Shown: positions 22,098-33,350, numbered from the stretch's first letter. The stretch is 64,000 bases of DNA from Humulus lupulus (GCF_963169125.1 NC_084798.1:100457970-100521969); one strand, 5' to 3'. Made by a program: numbers and translations. Notes: a model not told the origin generated them from the letters alone.

Positions 22098-22838
22098 TTA
22101 GTTGGAAAAATTCACAATGTTATATTGGTCGATGTCCATCTCGTCTACTAATTCCTCTTTCTCCCCACACACAATCATGTTATTCTCCTTGGTTCCCCTC
22201 TGTGCCTTAACCACTGAAGCATTGTAGCATTCCATGGCTTCTCTTTGGTATCCCTGAATGCAACCTATGCTTGCACTAGTAGGGAATTTCATAGAAAGGT
22301 GCCATATAGACACCACTGTGTGTAGAGCCGTGAGTAGTGGTCGACCAATCACCACATTGTCCGCCGATGAGCAATCATATATAAAAAATTCTGTCATGAC
22401 TGTCTCGTGCCTAGGAACGTCTCCTGTTGTGACCGGTAACTTGATTATTCTGGCGAATGACAATCCTTCTCCAGTGAACCTGTAAATAACTTGAGAGCAT
22501 GGTTTCAAGTCATTAACAGAAAATTTCATCTTTTCAAAAGATGACTTGTAGATAATGCCCACGGAGCTTCCCATATCAACTAGGTATCTCTTTACCTTCA
22601 TATTTGCAGTTCGGACTGTAATGACGAGCAGGTCATTATGGGGATACCTGACGTGTCCAGCATCATCCTCTGTGAAAGTAGGAGACTCACTCTCGTACCG
22701 AGGGTTCTTTGGAGGTCGCTCCTCAACAATCATGACTTCTGATGTTGCATCCCACCCATGTTGAAGTGTCCGAAAATATATTTCCCTTGCTTTGTTACTA
22801 TACCCAACCAAGTGTGGTCGTGAGTTGATTGCATTCAT
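22098..22838 (-). pseudogene. pol: T-family protease region
   Basis: Open frame of 246 codons. It begins close to the gag-protease border (INSRPHLVGYSNKAREIYF-like, equivalent to the TICGGPHL end of the gag-only element). The active-site block reads YLVDMGSSVGIIY: the aspartate is kept but the canonical DTG/DSG is DMG, so activity is doubtful. VVIGRPLL matches the flap-distal part of retroelement proteases. It continues to MDIDQYNIV near 22110. Confidence 0.75.
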
Positions 22839-24080
22839 TCATGTCGTGACCATAATCTCCATAGAAACTACAAAACTTATTCATCTCTCTCTTACTAATC
22901 TATTTCCTGTTGGGTGGAGGCTTCTGGTAGGGAACATCCATGATGACTAGCGAGATATATTTCTGCCCAGCTGGCCGAGAGAGTGGTGTAATTAGTGAAC
23001 CGAGGCTCATACTTGGTCAGTTTGTCGTTTGAATCTGACCTAGCCTTCTTTTCTTCAAGGTGGTCAGACCCGTTATTCCCACGTTTATTGCCACCATTTT
23101 GACCGTTTCAACCATTCTTAGGAGGGTCAGCTGATTCACCTGGATTGTTTATACCTTCCCCCTCTTTCTCGATAGCATCATCCAATTTCATATACTTGTC
23201 CGCTCGGTCAAGAAATTGTTGAAGTGTTGAAATTGGATTTCTATGAATACTATCCCACAAGGGGCTTCGGTAAGTGATTCCAAAGGATATGGCAACCATC
23301 TTCCCCTCATCTCCTACAGTAGTTTCTCTATTGACCTCTCTCATGAATCTCTGTACATAATTCTTTAGGGATTCATCCTTTCCTTGTTTGATATCTGCCA
23401 AGTGGTTGGCGTAAACTGGTGGACTTCGGGCAGCACTGAATTGTCTACAAAACTCATTCCTGAATGTTTCCCATGAGGTAATGGAATTCAGCGTAAACTA
23501 CCAATACCATTCCTAGGAAGTATCTGATAATTTACTCGGGAGGACTCTACATCGATAATCATCACTTACCCCGAGCAGTTCCATTTGGTTCTAAAATTTC
23601 CCAACATGTCTAATGGGATCTGCTTTTTCTGTATACACCAGTAGCACCGATGCTTTATATTTGGTCGGCAACTGGGCTGCTCTAATCCGAGCACAAAATG
23701 GACTGCCGCTCCTGTGGTCTACTTCATCTATCCCACAAGGTCATTTAGATAAGCCTTGCACCACAGATGTAAGCGCGTCAAGTTGGGCATGGATGGCTGG
23801 CGCAACTGACGAGGCTCCAATATTTTGACCTCTTGGTCAGGCACTTCAATCTAATGCACTGTCGTCAAGTATTTCTACTTGATTGGTAGGGCAGATCAGA
23901 TCTTGCCCTTCAACTTGAGTGGTCTTCCTTTTGTTGTTGATAACGTCTCTTAGATCCTTTTAGGCAGCATGTCCTCCTAACCAATCGAACATCGTACTTT
24001 TCAATTTTTTAGTGGGCTTACTACGTGGGAGCTGCTCCTTCCCACTGCGAATATTGGCCACGTCGTTTGTTTCAGTGGGC
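22839..24080 (-). pseudogene. gag: T-family gag (pseudogene)
   Basis: It aligns with gag of the gag-only element (36823-38100) over its length. The best-preserved block is 23401-23108 (KQGKDESLKNYVQRFMREVN, YRSPLWDSI, TLQQFLDRADKYM). A zinc-knuckle region lies near 22900-22840 (NKFCSF-GDYGHDMNEC-like). Stops and small shifts break it. The N-terminus ends near 24080, where family A leader DNA begins without an ATG or a T leader. Confidence 0.75.
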
Positions 24081-24390
24081 TTAATTCTCAGGCTCGAAAC
24101 TCGTCGTTGTTCCAAAGTTAACCATATTGAGGGAGGGCTGGGATCAGTAAAATTGTTCCAACTACTATGGCTGCCTAACTCTCAATATGGAACCCGGTCC
24201 ATTGATTTGTATCCACCCTCACCGAACTTGGTCATTATTTATTAAATTTATTATTTATTATGATTGCAAAAGAATAATCAAACTCATACATGTCATCACA
24301 ATAACAATGATATTTATTTGGAAAAACAGTTTTCACTAAGTACAATCATAAAAGCAAAAATATTAAATAAAATAAAGAAACTAATCTATT

Positions 24391-24864
24391 CTAAAAATCA
24401 GGATCTTCTACATCTGATCCTTCATCTAACATATCATCTTCTATCTCCTCATAGTCATTATTATCTTGAGCCTCAAAATGCCCTCGAGGAAGATTCGTAA
24501 AGATTCTATGTTTTTGCTCATTTGTAAATTGAAATTCCATTTTAGAAGTGAACCTAAGTATGAGAAAATAATATCTCATAGCTACCGGTAATTCATCTTC
24601 ATTATCTATAGTCTCCCATATATCTTCTAAGGCTGCAATTACAGTAGGATAATCTTTAAAAAGTCTAATCGCTAAAACATATTGCTCCGTAGCTCTCATC
24701 ATGATTTGCTTAGTTGCTTGGAGGTGACCTATCTCCCTATGGAATAAGAGTAATCTTTGAGTGATTCTTTCTAGCACTCCTACTGTATTCCTTGGCTCTC
24801 TAATTTTTTTCAAGGCCTTAGTGGCTCGGATATCCTCATAGGTTAATGCTCCATTCATTCTTAA
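24391..24864 (-). CDS. family A leader ORF, main exon, unknown function
   Basis: Open for 158 codons from the splice acceptor (24864) to the stop at 24391. An internal ATG at 24858 starts MNGALTYEDIRATKALKKI. The product is small and mostly helical-looking. It has a basic N-terminal half (LERITQRLLLFHREIGHL, KQIMMRATEQY) and a strongly acidic tail (DYEEIEDDMLDEGSDVEDPDF). I recognise no known domain and no retrotransposon enzyme motif. It lies between primer site and gag. The plus-strand copy at 48175-48649 encodes nearly the same protein with one stop and one frameshift. The open frame in this copy, beside heavily broken gag-pol genes, suggests it was under selection until recently. Function unknown. 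Confidence 0.6.
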   Translation of the reverse strand, partial: LRMNGALTYEDIRATKALKKIREPRNTVGVLERITQRLLLFHREIGHLQATKQIMMRATEQYVLAIRLFKDYPTVIAALEDIWETIDNEDELPVAMRYYFLILRFTSKMEFQFTNEQKHRIFTNLPRGHFEAQDNNDYEEIEDDMLDEGSDVEDPDF

Positions 24865-24930
24865 CTGAAAACATAAGGCTAAAACGTTAACTAAACACAT
24901 AAACATAATAACTATAACATAAACACTTAC
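24865..24930 (-). other. short intron in family A leader ORF
   Basis: On the minus strand CCAAT/GTAAGTG at 24930 and TTTTCAG/TTAAGAATG at 24865 give a 66 bp GT-AG intron. The plus-strand copy has the same sites and the same 66 bp length (48109-48174), and the third copy has 68 bp (52274-52341). Splicing places an upstream exon (HEVLLDTHA...LNLTAN) in frame with the main exon. In this copy the upstream exon carries a TAA where the others have CAA. Confidence 0.6.
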
Positions 24931-24994
24931 ATTGGCGGTTAGATTCGGAGCTTAAGCGTGTGTATCAAGGAGAACTTCATGCAGATTAACCATT

Positions 24995-25008
24995 GCTCTG
25001 ATACCAAC
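24995..25008 (-). other. primer binding site, initiator tRNA-Met type
   Basis: Minus-strand GTTGGTATCAGAGC directly after the LTR end TCATTACA. TGGTATCAGAGC is the classical complement of the plant initiator tRNA-Met 3' end. Confidence 0.85.
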
Positions 25009-26973
25009 TGTAATGACCAAACTATTTCTAAGACCTTGGACCATTAAAACTACTAGAAAACATGCATAAGGAATATTGATGACTTTATTAAAATATCCAA
25101 AGTAAATATTGAAATACATAAATGAGCGGTATGGGATCCCATGATTTAAAATAAAACATAACTTTAAACTAAAGGAAATTGTTTACAAAGCTAAATGCAA
25201 AAAATACATAAAAACATAATTTAAAGAGACTAAAAATAACATCGTCCTCGAATTGCCACGCAGTCCATCGAATCCCTTCATCCTTAATACACAAACCAAG
25301 CTACTAAGAATCCTTCCGCCACCATAACTATTTTCCTGCATACATAAAAAATAAACGAATGCGCCTAATGCCCAGCAAGGAAAATCTACTAGCACATACA
25401 ACATAAAACAAAACATAAGACTACAAAACATATGACTATAAAACATGTATTATAATGTCCATCATACTTCTTGGGGCTTGCTAGCTAGGCAATCATATGC
25501 CCATAAATTTACGGGGCTTAGTTATCTAAACAAGTCATATAAATTTATGGGGCTCGTTATCTAAACAATCATATGCCCAAGGAATATATTATTGGGACAT
25601 GTTATCTAAACTAGTGATATGTTTGTCATCTAAACAAATTATTTGCTTGTTATCTAAACAAAACATATAGTTAAAACTAAAAACATATTATACATATATC
25701 ATAGCATAAACATATCAAAACATAAAATCATACATAATCTATCCTATTTTCCTTACCAACACCGGGATATTTGAGAACAAGGACGGGATTTGGAACACTC
25801 CTAAAACCAACAATAAGAATGGTGAGTATTTCTAAAGATAAGAGATGATAAAGAAGAGAACTAAACCACCAAGAAGAAGCTTACCGAAAAGAAACCTTAT
25901 GTTTAAAGAACTTAAATACCTAACCAAGAATCATAAACAACGACTTAGGATTTGAGTAAAGAAAACTAAGGAAAACTAAAGAACCATACAGAAATGAATT
26001 TGAGAATAAGAATACCTTCAGATGTACTAGAACCGATCTACACCCTGATATTGAAAACACACTCTATATCTCGCTTCCCAAGTGTTTATAAAGATTAAGA
26101 TGATAAAACTTTTATCCCAACCCAAGTGTTTATCACACTATAGTAACCCCAGCAGCTTGAAGGATGAGAAAAATGACTGGGTACTAGGTCCTATTTATAG
26201 AGTTCAAGGAGTGAAACTACCTCTTTTTAGCTTGAATAAAATAATGAATATTAATTGAAAAATATTTGAATATTTGTTCAACAGGTGCTTAAGACTCGGT
26301 CAAAAATGTTCAGAGGCAAGTCAAGAGATTAAGGCTATTTTTAAAATTGAAAAACTGAACCTTAAAAAATACATAGGTGGGGCTGATATATCGCCCCCTA
26401 TAGGCAATATATCACCTCTCCCAGTATTCCCGAGGCTAGTTCAATCTTTCGTGCAAAGTCGACGTGTTTTTCGTATCTCCCGTAGGCCATATATCGGCCC
26501 CTATGCTGCGATATATCGTCATACGTGAATATATTAAACACGTAATTGCACTTTCTCAACATAATTTGAATTGATTAATCAGGTTTGACTGAGTAATACG
26601 TTATTCCGGCATGTTCTGGAAGGGTCTAGAGCTTCTAGAAACTTCTATTTTTGAATTATCCACTTAAAATGCTTAAATCCTCAAATAAACAAGATTGTGA
26701 AAAATTTCATGCTCTTAATGGTCTTGGAAGATTCTAGAGTTTCTAGAACTTTCTTTTTTTCATACTATAATTAAATCCTAAATAAACATGCACACGATAA
26801 GTGTCATGATCTTATTAATTCTATCTAAACCTTATAGTATAATAAATGACGTCTTTATACTCAGCTATATTAATCAAACCTTATGTTATAATTAATATTC
26901 TTAAACTATAGGTTAAACTTATAAAATCTATAAGTGTTGCAATGAGTGTTCAACTAAGTCCTGGGACTCTACA
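25009..26973 (-). mobile_element. family A 5' LTR
   Basis: Ends TGTAATGACC and GGGACTCTACA on the plus strand, 1,965 bp. Close to the outer end it lacks the roughly 130 bp that holds the TAG microsatellite in other copies: CAACTAAGTCC runs straight into TGGGACTCTACA. It contains the ATATATCG palindrome cluster (26380-26520) and TATA-like CTATTTATAGAG near 26191. Confidence 0.85.
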
Positions 26974-27494
26974 ACAATATAGCTACTACTCTGGGATATC
27001 TGAGAGATTCATGCAGTAGTTACGAGCGATTCGGGTTGAATTTTTTACTGAGATTTTGTAAAGAAGTCACTGGCTAGTTAACTCTTGAGATTCAAACACA
27101 TCTGGTCGGGTACACTACTAAAACTGACATAGCTGGTCGGCTAAATCTTCCTTTTGATGTAGCTAGTCGGCTAAATCTACCTTCTGATGTGGCTGGTCAA
27201 GTGAAATTCCTTTCTAATGTAACTGGTTGGGTAAAACACTCTCTAACCAGTTAAATTCTAACTTGGTTGGGCAAATCACTTCCTAACCAGGTAAATTCTT
27301 ACCTGGTGGGGTAAATGGCCTCCATTCTAGGTAAGCTCTTACCTGGTCGGGTCAATAACTTTCTGACAAGATAAAACCATCTTCTCGGCCAATGTTCTTT
27401 CGACCAGTGATATCACAACTCCATAGGTCATTTTCTAACCTTTGCACTTCCCTTGGTCAACATATTTATTGGCCATTAATGTGCACTTGATGAT
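26974..27494 (-). mobile_element. T-related LTR remnant, part 1
   Basis: The last 60 bp (GTCAACATATTTATTGGCCATTAATGTG in short) align with the T LTR at 34740-34775. The sequence continues beyond the inserted A solo LTR at 29518. The body contains many CTGGTCGGG / ACCTGGT repeats of about 30 bp. No coding sequence is visible. Confidence 0.55.
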
Positions 27495-29517
27495 TGTAGA
27501 GTCCCAGAATTTATTTAGCTAGTTAGATAGTAGTAGTAGTAGTAATAGATAGTAGTAGTTATAGTGTGTTTATTACTGTGGATTTTGGTTCAAGATGGGA
27601 CTTAGTTGAAGACTCGTAGCAACACTTATAGATTTTATAAGTTTAACCTATAGTTTAAGAATATTAATTATAACATAAGGTGTGATTAATATAGTTGGTT
27701 ATAAAGATGCCATTTATTATACTATAAGGTTTAGATAGGATTAATAAGAACATGACACTTGTCGTGTGCAGGTTTATTTAAGGATTTAACTATAGTTTAA
27801 ATAAAATAAAGTTCTAGAAAACTATAGAACCTTCCAAGACCATTAAGAGTGTGACATTTGTCGTAGTCTTGTTTATTTGAGGAATTATTTTCTTTAAGTG
27901 GATAATTCAAAAATAGAAGTTTCCAGAAGCTCTAGACCCTTCCAGAACATGCTGGAATCTCATATTACTCAGTCAAACCTGATTAATCAATTAAATTATG
28001 CTGAAAATATGCAATTACGTGTTTAAAATATTCATGTTTGCCGATATATTGTAGCCTAGGAGCCGATGTATCGCCATAGGGGGAATACGAAAAACACGTG
28101 AACTTTGCACAAATGAATCGACAAGCACGCGGGGCATAAGCCCAGGCGATAAGTTGCCTATAATGTGCGATATATCAGCCCTAGGGTTATGTTTTCAAAC
28201 GATTTTGAAACCAAGCTCAATTCATTCCTTAACCTCTTGACCAGCCTCTGAACGTTTTGACTGAGTCTTAAGCCTCTGTTGAACGAATATTCATATATTT
28301 TTCAATTTACATTCATTGTTTTATTAAAGCTAAAAGAAGATATTTTCATTCCTTGAACTCTATAAAAGGACCTAGTACCCAGCCATTTCTCTCATTCTTC
28401 AAGTTGTATTCATAGCCTTCAAGCTGCTAGGGTTACTATAGAGTGATAAACACTTGGGTTGGGATATAAGCTTTGTCATTTTAAGCTTTATAAACACTTG
28501 TGAAGTAAGATAAATAGTGTGTTTTTCTATATCGAGGTATAGTTTGGTTCTAGTACATCCAAAGGTATTCCTAATCTTAAGTTCATTTTTGTATGTTTCT
28601 TTAGTTTTCTTTAGTTTCCATTCAGATCCTAACTCATTGTTTTCAATTCTTAGTTAGGTATTTAAGTCCTTTGAACTTAAGGTTTCTTTTTGTTAAGTCT
28701 CCATTTTAGTGGTTTAGTTCATTTCTTTGTCATCTCTTTCTTTAGAAATACTCACATTCTTCTTGTTGATTTTAGGAGTGTTCCAAATCCCGTCCTTATT
28801 ATCATATCCCAGTTTTGGTAAGGAAAATAGGATTGAATTATATATGTTTATATGATATGTTATGTTATCTTATGTTATGTTATGTATATATTATGTATAG
28901 TGTGTTTATAGACCTTGGGCATATGACTTGTATAGCTAACAAGCCCTAGTAAATTATGGGCATATGACTTGCTAGGCTAGCAAGCCCCACCAATCTATTG
29001 GGCATATGCCTTGTTTAGTTAACAAGCCCCAAGTAGTATAATGGCCATTGTAGTATATGACATATGTTTATAGTATATGTTCATGGTATTGTTTATGTAT
29101 ATGTTTTATGATATTAGTAGATTTTCCTTGCTAGGAATTAGGCTCATTCCTTTATTTATGTATGTAGGAAAATAGATATGGCGGCAGAAGGATTCGTGGT
29201 AGCTTCGCTTGTGTATTGAAGAAGAATGGATTCGATGGACTACGTGAACGATTCGAGGACGAAGTTATTTTTAGTCTTTTTATTATGTTTTTATGTATTT
29301 TACGCATTAATTTTTGTAAACAATTTCATTTAAGTTTAAAGTTATGTTTTATTTTTTTAAAACAATGGGATCCCATACCCCGCATTTATGTATTTCAACT
29401 TTTACTTTAGAGTTTTTAATAAAGTTGTGAATATTTCTTATGTATGTTTTCTTGAAAATAGTGTCTATGTATATTAGTTTTAATGGTCCAAAGTCTTAGA
29501 ATTAGTTGGGTCATTAC
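27495..29517 (+). mobile_element. family A solo LTR
   Basis: Starts TGTAGAGTCCCAG and ends GGGTCATTAC. No primer site or internal DNA follows: T LTR sequence (GACCATGAACTGCCG) resumes at once. Short repeats at the edges (GATGA left, TATGA right) look like a slightly decayed target duplication. Length about 2,023 bp. Confidence 0.8.
28361..28368 (+). promoter_or_regulatory. TATA box of family A LTR
   Basis: TATAAAAG in GAACTCTATAAAAGGACCTAGT, at the same place as TATAAATAG in the other A LTRs. About 870 bp into the LTR, downstream of the palindrome cluster. Assigned by sequence and conserved position. Confidence 0.6.
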
Positions 29518-29584
29518 TATGACCATGAACTGCCGCTTGTCACTTCTGATTGCCACGTCATCAAGCTGAAATCTAGGGATAACA
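29518..29584 (-). mobile_element. T-related LTR remnant, part 2 (outer end)
   Basis: GACCATGAACTGCCGCTTGTCAC through GCCACGTCAT to GGGATAACA matches the end of the gag-only element's LTR (34778-34839). The adjoining sequence to the right is not a T polypurine tract, so the T element itself is not present here. Confidence 0.7.
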
Positions 29585-30008
29585 AATATATTTATTTTTG
29601 TATATATATATATATGAGTGGTTAACATTATAAGACAACATTTGAATCTATAAGGACTAGCTACCCTTATAGAGTATAAGAAAGTCAAAAGGTCCCCCAA
29701 AAGTGACTTCCTCACAAACACATCCACCCTACAAAGGGACCACTTTGTAGAAGAAAAAAGGGGAGCCGAAAGATATCCCTATGTATAGATCGACCAAGTC
29801 ACCTAACCCGGGGAGAAAGGGCCCTAGAGGAGGTCTTTGCAAAAAACTCCCTCACCATCTATAAAAGGGCCTTCAAAATTGGTGCTTGCAAGGCTTCACA
29901 AGTACCATCTCCCTATAAGGGTCCCAACCTAAGGGGAGATAACATCAAGGAAAAAAATGGTCCTCATAATAATCCTAGGTCAACCAAAGTCACCTAGCCC
30001 AAATAACT
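29585..30008. other. unidentified, LTR-like AT-rich piece
   Basis: No ORF I can support. It has a short TA run (29604-29617), a TATA-like CTATAAAAGGGCC near 29869, and internally similar blocks (GACCAAGTCACCTAACCC near 29793 and ACCAAAGTCACCTAGCCC near 29985). The combination suggests a promoter-bearing LTR fragment of a family not otherwise seen here. Confidence 0.35.
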
Positions 30009-30489
30009 GATTAGTGTGCCGAGAGGGAAATAGCTGATTTATTATGTTATTACATGGATTAAATGATCATGTGATTAGAAATGCATGTTTAGGTGAATTA
30101 AATATGCATGTGGGCCCATTTTGGTTAATAGGAGCATATTTGTAATTTTGGCCCGTTAAGGGCATAAATGTGAATTATATGTGTATTTTGCTTGAGATCA
30201 CAAGATTGTGGAGATTTATTTGCGACGTGTGGTCTGAGATGGTCCTAGGAAGCGGAATAACGAAATAGTCACAACGAGGTCGAATACGCAACTCGGGGTG
30301 AGCCTAGAAGTATTTTGGGGATATAGTACGTATTTGGGATTTACCGGGTAGCGGGAAGTAATTTAGTGGTTATTTAAGTATGTCGGGGATTAAATGCGAA
30401 TTTATAGGACTACTCGAGGAATTAGCGAGAATGTGACAAATGATAGATTCGCCCTTGGTAGTATTAAAAGGAGAAGAGTTAAGTTATGG
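30009..30489 (+). mobile_element. family B LTR fragment
   Basis: Aligns with 55070-55550 of the B 3' LTR (GATTAGTGTGCCGAGAGGG, TTTTGGCCCGTTAAGGGCATA, GGGGTGAGCCTAG). The first 50 bp and the right three-quarters of the LTR are missing. At about 30490 it joins the interior of the copia (C) 5' LTR. Confidence 0.75.
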
Positions 30490-30767
30490 GCAACCTTTTG
30501 AATCCTCTGTGCCCACACACTTCATTGTGTGTTTGAGGATTGGTCTGAATGATCATGGTGTGAGATCTCAGAACACTAGATAGAAAGATCATTGATTTAT
30601 ACAAAAAGACTCAAGGACACTTGATAGGCTACAAGATGGAATCTCTAATCTATTTGTATGTGATTTAATATTTATATAAGTATATGATCCTTGCTAGCAT
30701 TAATATTTATTAAAATGGATCCATATATTCTACTGCGTACCTTTGATTTGATCATTTAATACCAACA
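30490..30767 (+). repeat. copia (C) 5' LTR, 3' end only
   Basis: Aligns with the last 280 bp of the 3' LTR (TTTTGAATCC, CACACACTTC region, ATGGATCCATATAT) and ends TACCAACA. The upstream 1.7 kb is gone, replaced by a B LTR fragment. Confidence 0.85.
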
Positions 30768-30768
30768 A

Positions 30769-30785
30769 TTGGTACCAGAGCAGTT
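30769..30785 (+). other. primer binding site of copia (C)
   Basis: TTGGTACCAGAGCAG just after the LTR end. It differs from the initiator tRNA-Met complement TTGGTATCAGAGC by one base. Confidence 0.75.
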
Positions 30786-32876
30786 TACACATAAACATAT
30801 ATTAAATATTGTGTGTGTTTCTTGCATTTGTTATATGTATGTTGATATGTATATTGAATGGATGGATATGTTTTTTGAATGTATGGTTGAATGATGGATC
30901 GCTAATTATATGGTGCTATTGGGCTAGGCATTTTATTGATTTTCTAGATCTTGTTTACTGCATAAAGGGCATAGGATTTTTTTTTTAATTTGATTTCTTG
31001 AATTTTAAATTGAAAAACATGTACACAAAGAAAAACAAGAGGAACTCGAGCCATGCACCTAAAACGAACATGGCCCGAGCCCCTACTCACCCTCGTGCAC
31101 GGCTAGACCCGAGCCTCCTCCTACTGCGGCGCGCGCTAGACGCACCCCAGCCCCGCGGCTCCCAGCGTCCAGCCCTGTGGCTCCCAGCATGCACCCAACG
31201 GCCATGCACGCCCGCACCCACCTACCTCCGGGTGCGCCAGGCCCCTAGCCAAGCCATTGCACACCCAGCCACCCACCCCAAGCCCTTGGCTCCTTGTGCC
31301 GCTCACCCTAGGGCACCATTTTGGTGCCCAAAACCCTAATTCCTAAGTTGTTATAAAATATCTTTTATTTAATTAATTTTTAAATTATTTGAATTTAAAA
31401 GTTTACTTATCTTATTTTATTTTATTTGAAAATAAAGTATATTTTAGTTGGTTAAGATATTTTAATGTCTTATGTTGAAATAATTATTTGAATTTGATCC
31501 TTTAATTATTTAAATTCAACTAAATTAAAAAGAAGACAAAAATGATTATTTAATTAAAAGTTAGTTTTAATTAAATAAATTAATTACAAAATTTGTTTCT
31601 AACTAATACGTTGGGCAAAAAAAAGTTCCTAAAGATTAGCAAGAAAGCCTGAAGGAGAGGAGGAGCATTCTTGGAGAGTCTTGAAAGCTACATAGGCTTA
31701 GATTGCAATTTTATTTCTAATTTTTTCAAAGGGATGTAAATCTTCGAAATACCCATTAGTTCTCAGTTCATCATTATTTATTTATTGTATTTATTTAAAT
31801 AAATGTTCATTGATGTTTGATTGATAACATGATCATGCATTAGTCAATTACATGCCATTCATGAACCCCCATGCAGTTTCTCATTAATTATGCATCTTTT
31901 AGAAACATGATAATCTAGGATTGTCCTACTTGTTTATATGTATTATTTTTGGTGAAATCAATTGCATGTAAACTACGAAGTAGTAAATTAGTTAAAACTT
32001 GGTAACTCACACCATAATAAAGACAATAGTTTTTCATAGGCCTTTAAGATAACCAACTTTTTGTAACAAGCGTTTTAGTAAAGTTAGATGAACGTAATGG
32101 GTAATTATTTATATCACATTAATTATAGAACATAGACTCTTATATAATTATGCTTTTTGTAATTAATTACATTCATAGGGTTATTAACAAACTAGTAATT
32201 AATTTTGAATTAATTGATTAGTTTTATAAAACACATTTAATCTAAAATAGTAAGTGAGAGAAGGTGAAAATCTCAATGTCACCTATGGTCTCCATTATTA
32301 GTACAACACTGTGAGATATGAACAAGGCCTAGAGGCAGCTTTGTTTTTGTCCCCCTAAGGAAGTTTTCTACACATATAAATACCAAGGTAGGCTTCTTAC
32401 GAAGATAAGAGGAAGTGACGTATTTTAGGCTTGACCAACCCTAAGGCGGCACTCTCTAAGTTAAGTCATGAAATCTGAAATAATGGGTTACACTTACAAA
32501 GACGTTATTAAGCTTTTGGGGGTTATAATTACATCTTGACATAACCAGCGGTACTTTATATTTAAAAGAGAAAATAAAGAGTTATTTTATGTTCTAAATT
32601 ATAAAGATAAGATTGTCTTATAAGCTATCTGACTTGACCGAACCTAAGGAGGCACTTTATTTGTTGGTTAGTTTTATCGTGGAAAAGTAAATGTTAATTA
32701 ATGTGTTTTAATTGTTGTATTCATGCATCATGTTTACTTTCCAAAACATTGATATTTTTTTAAATGATAATATTATTGTGTTTTATTTTCAATCATAAAA
32801 TGTTGCCACCCAATTACTTTCCTATAATGTGCCCAGTAATGCATAAAAAGATTAATGATCATATAAGAAAGTAAAA
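30786..32876 (+). other. copia (C) long leader with GC-rich island
   Basis: About 2.1 kb without a supported gene. AT-rich throughout except 31035-31345, which is GC-rich and encodes, in one open frame, a Pro/Ala/Arg-rich peptide that I do not regard as a gene. The last 600 bp hold the GTCCCCCTAAGGAAG block also present in the leader at 1-2250. Confidence 0.65.
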
Positions 32877-33350
32877 ATGAGTGAAGAGGATAAAGATGGA
32901 TGGGCAAATTCAACTTTGTTCATTTTTTTGGCCAAAAATCTTAAACATATCAATAATGATAAGAGGCCTCCTCCTGTACCACTATGGGAAGAAAACAAAG
33001 AGGAGCATGAGAAATATGTTGATTGGATGAGATCAAATCACATGGTAAGATTTTACTGTCTTAGTACCATGGAAGAAAAACTAAGGAAAAAATTCAACAC
33101 ATTGAATATGCTCATGATTTGTGGGATGCTGTCTTTGAGGATTTATAGACAAGACCACTATCACGAAAAAGGTAGATATGATTTACCTTTACCTTAGTCT
33201 TAATAGTGGAATATGATACATAAAGTTCTAAATCATTGATTTAGAAACCACTAATCATATTTTTTGTTATTTGTTCTTCTTTACAGACACTTGAGCGATC
33301 AAGAGGAACTTGCAGATGGAGACAAAAAGTTGAAGAGGAAAAGAGGAAAA
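32877..33350 (+). pseudogene. gag: copia (C) gag (pseudogene)
   Basis: Starts at ATG 32877 (MSEEDKDGWANSTL). It continues through WMRSNHMVRFYCLSTM, the M-V-R-x-Y/F-x-L-x-x-M block of copia gag, then KKFNT. A shift near 33110 is needed to read AHDLWDAVFEDL, which then meets a stop. After 33200 only a Lys-rich scrap (KLKRKRGKTSSSRK-like, near 33330) remains and no zinc knuckle is visible. Far shorter than a working copia gag. Confidence 0.6.

Larger units (their letters stand above)
24085..25008 (-). mobile_element. family A leader with primer site and leader ORF
   Basis: Reading on the minus strand from the LTR end at 25009: primer site (25008-24995), short exon, intron, leader ORF to 24391, AT-rich spacer and the GGCTCGAAACTCGT block near 24090. 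It then stops before gag and joins T-family gag at about 24080. The LTR-leader unit is family A, yet the coding region that follows is family T. Confidence 0.8.

Noticed and set aside
29216..29410. 64-codon ORF in the A solo LTR
   Set aside because: It is LTR sequence, and the same region in other A LTRs is broken.
30998..31339. Pro/Ala/Arg-rich ORF of 113 codons
   Set aside because: It lies in a GC-rich patch of a copia leader, has low-complexity composition, and the other copia leader does not keep it open.
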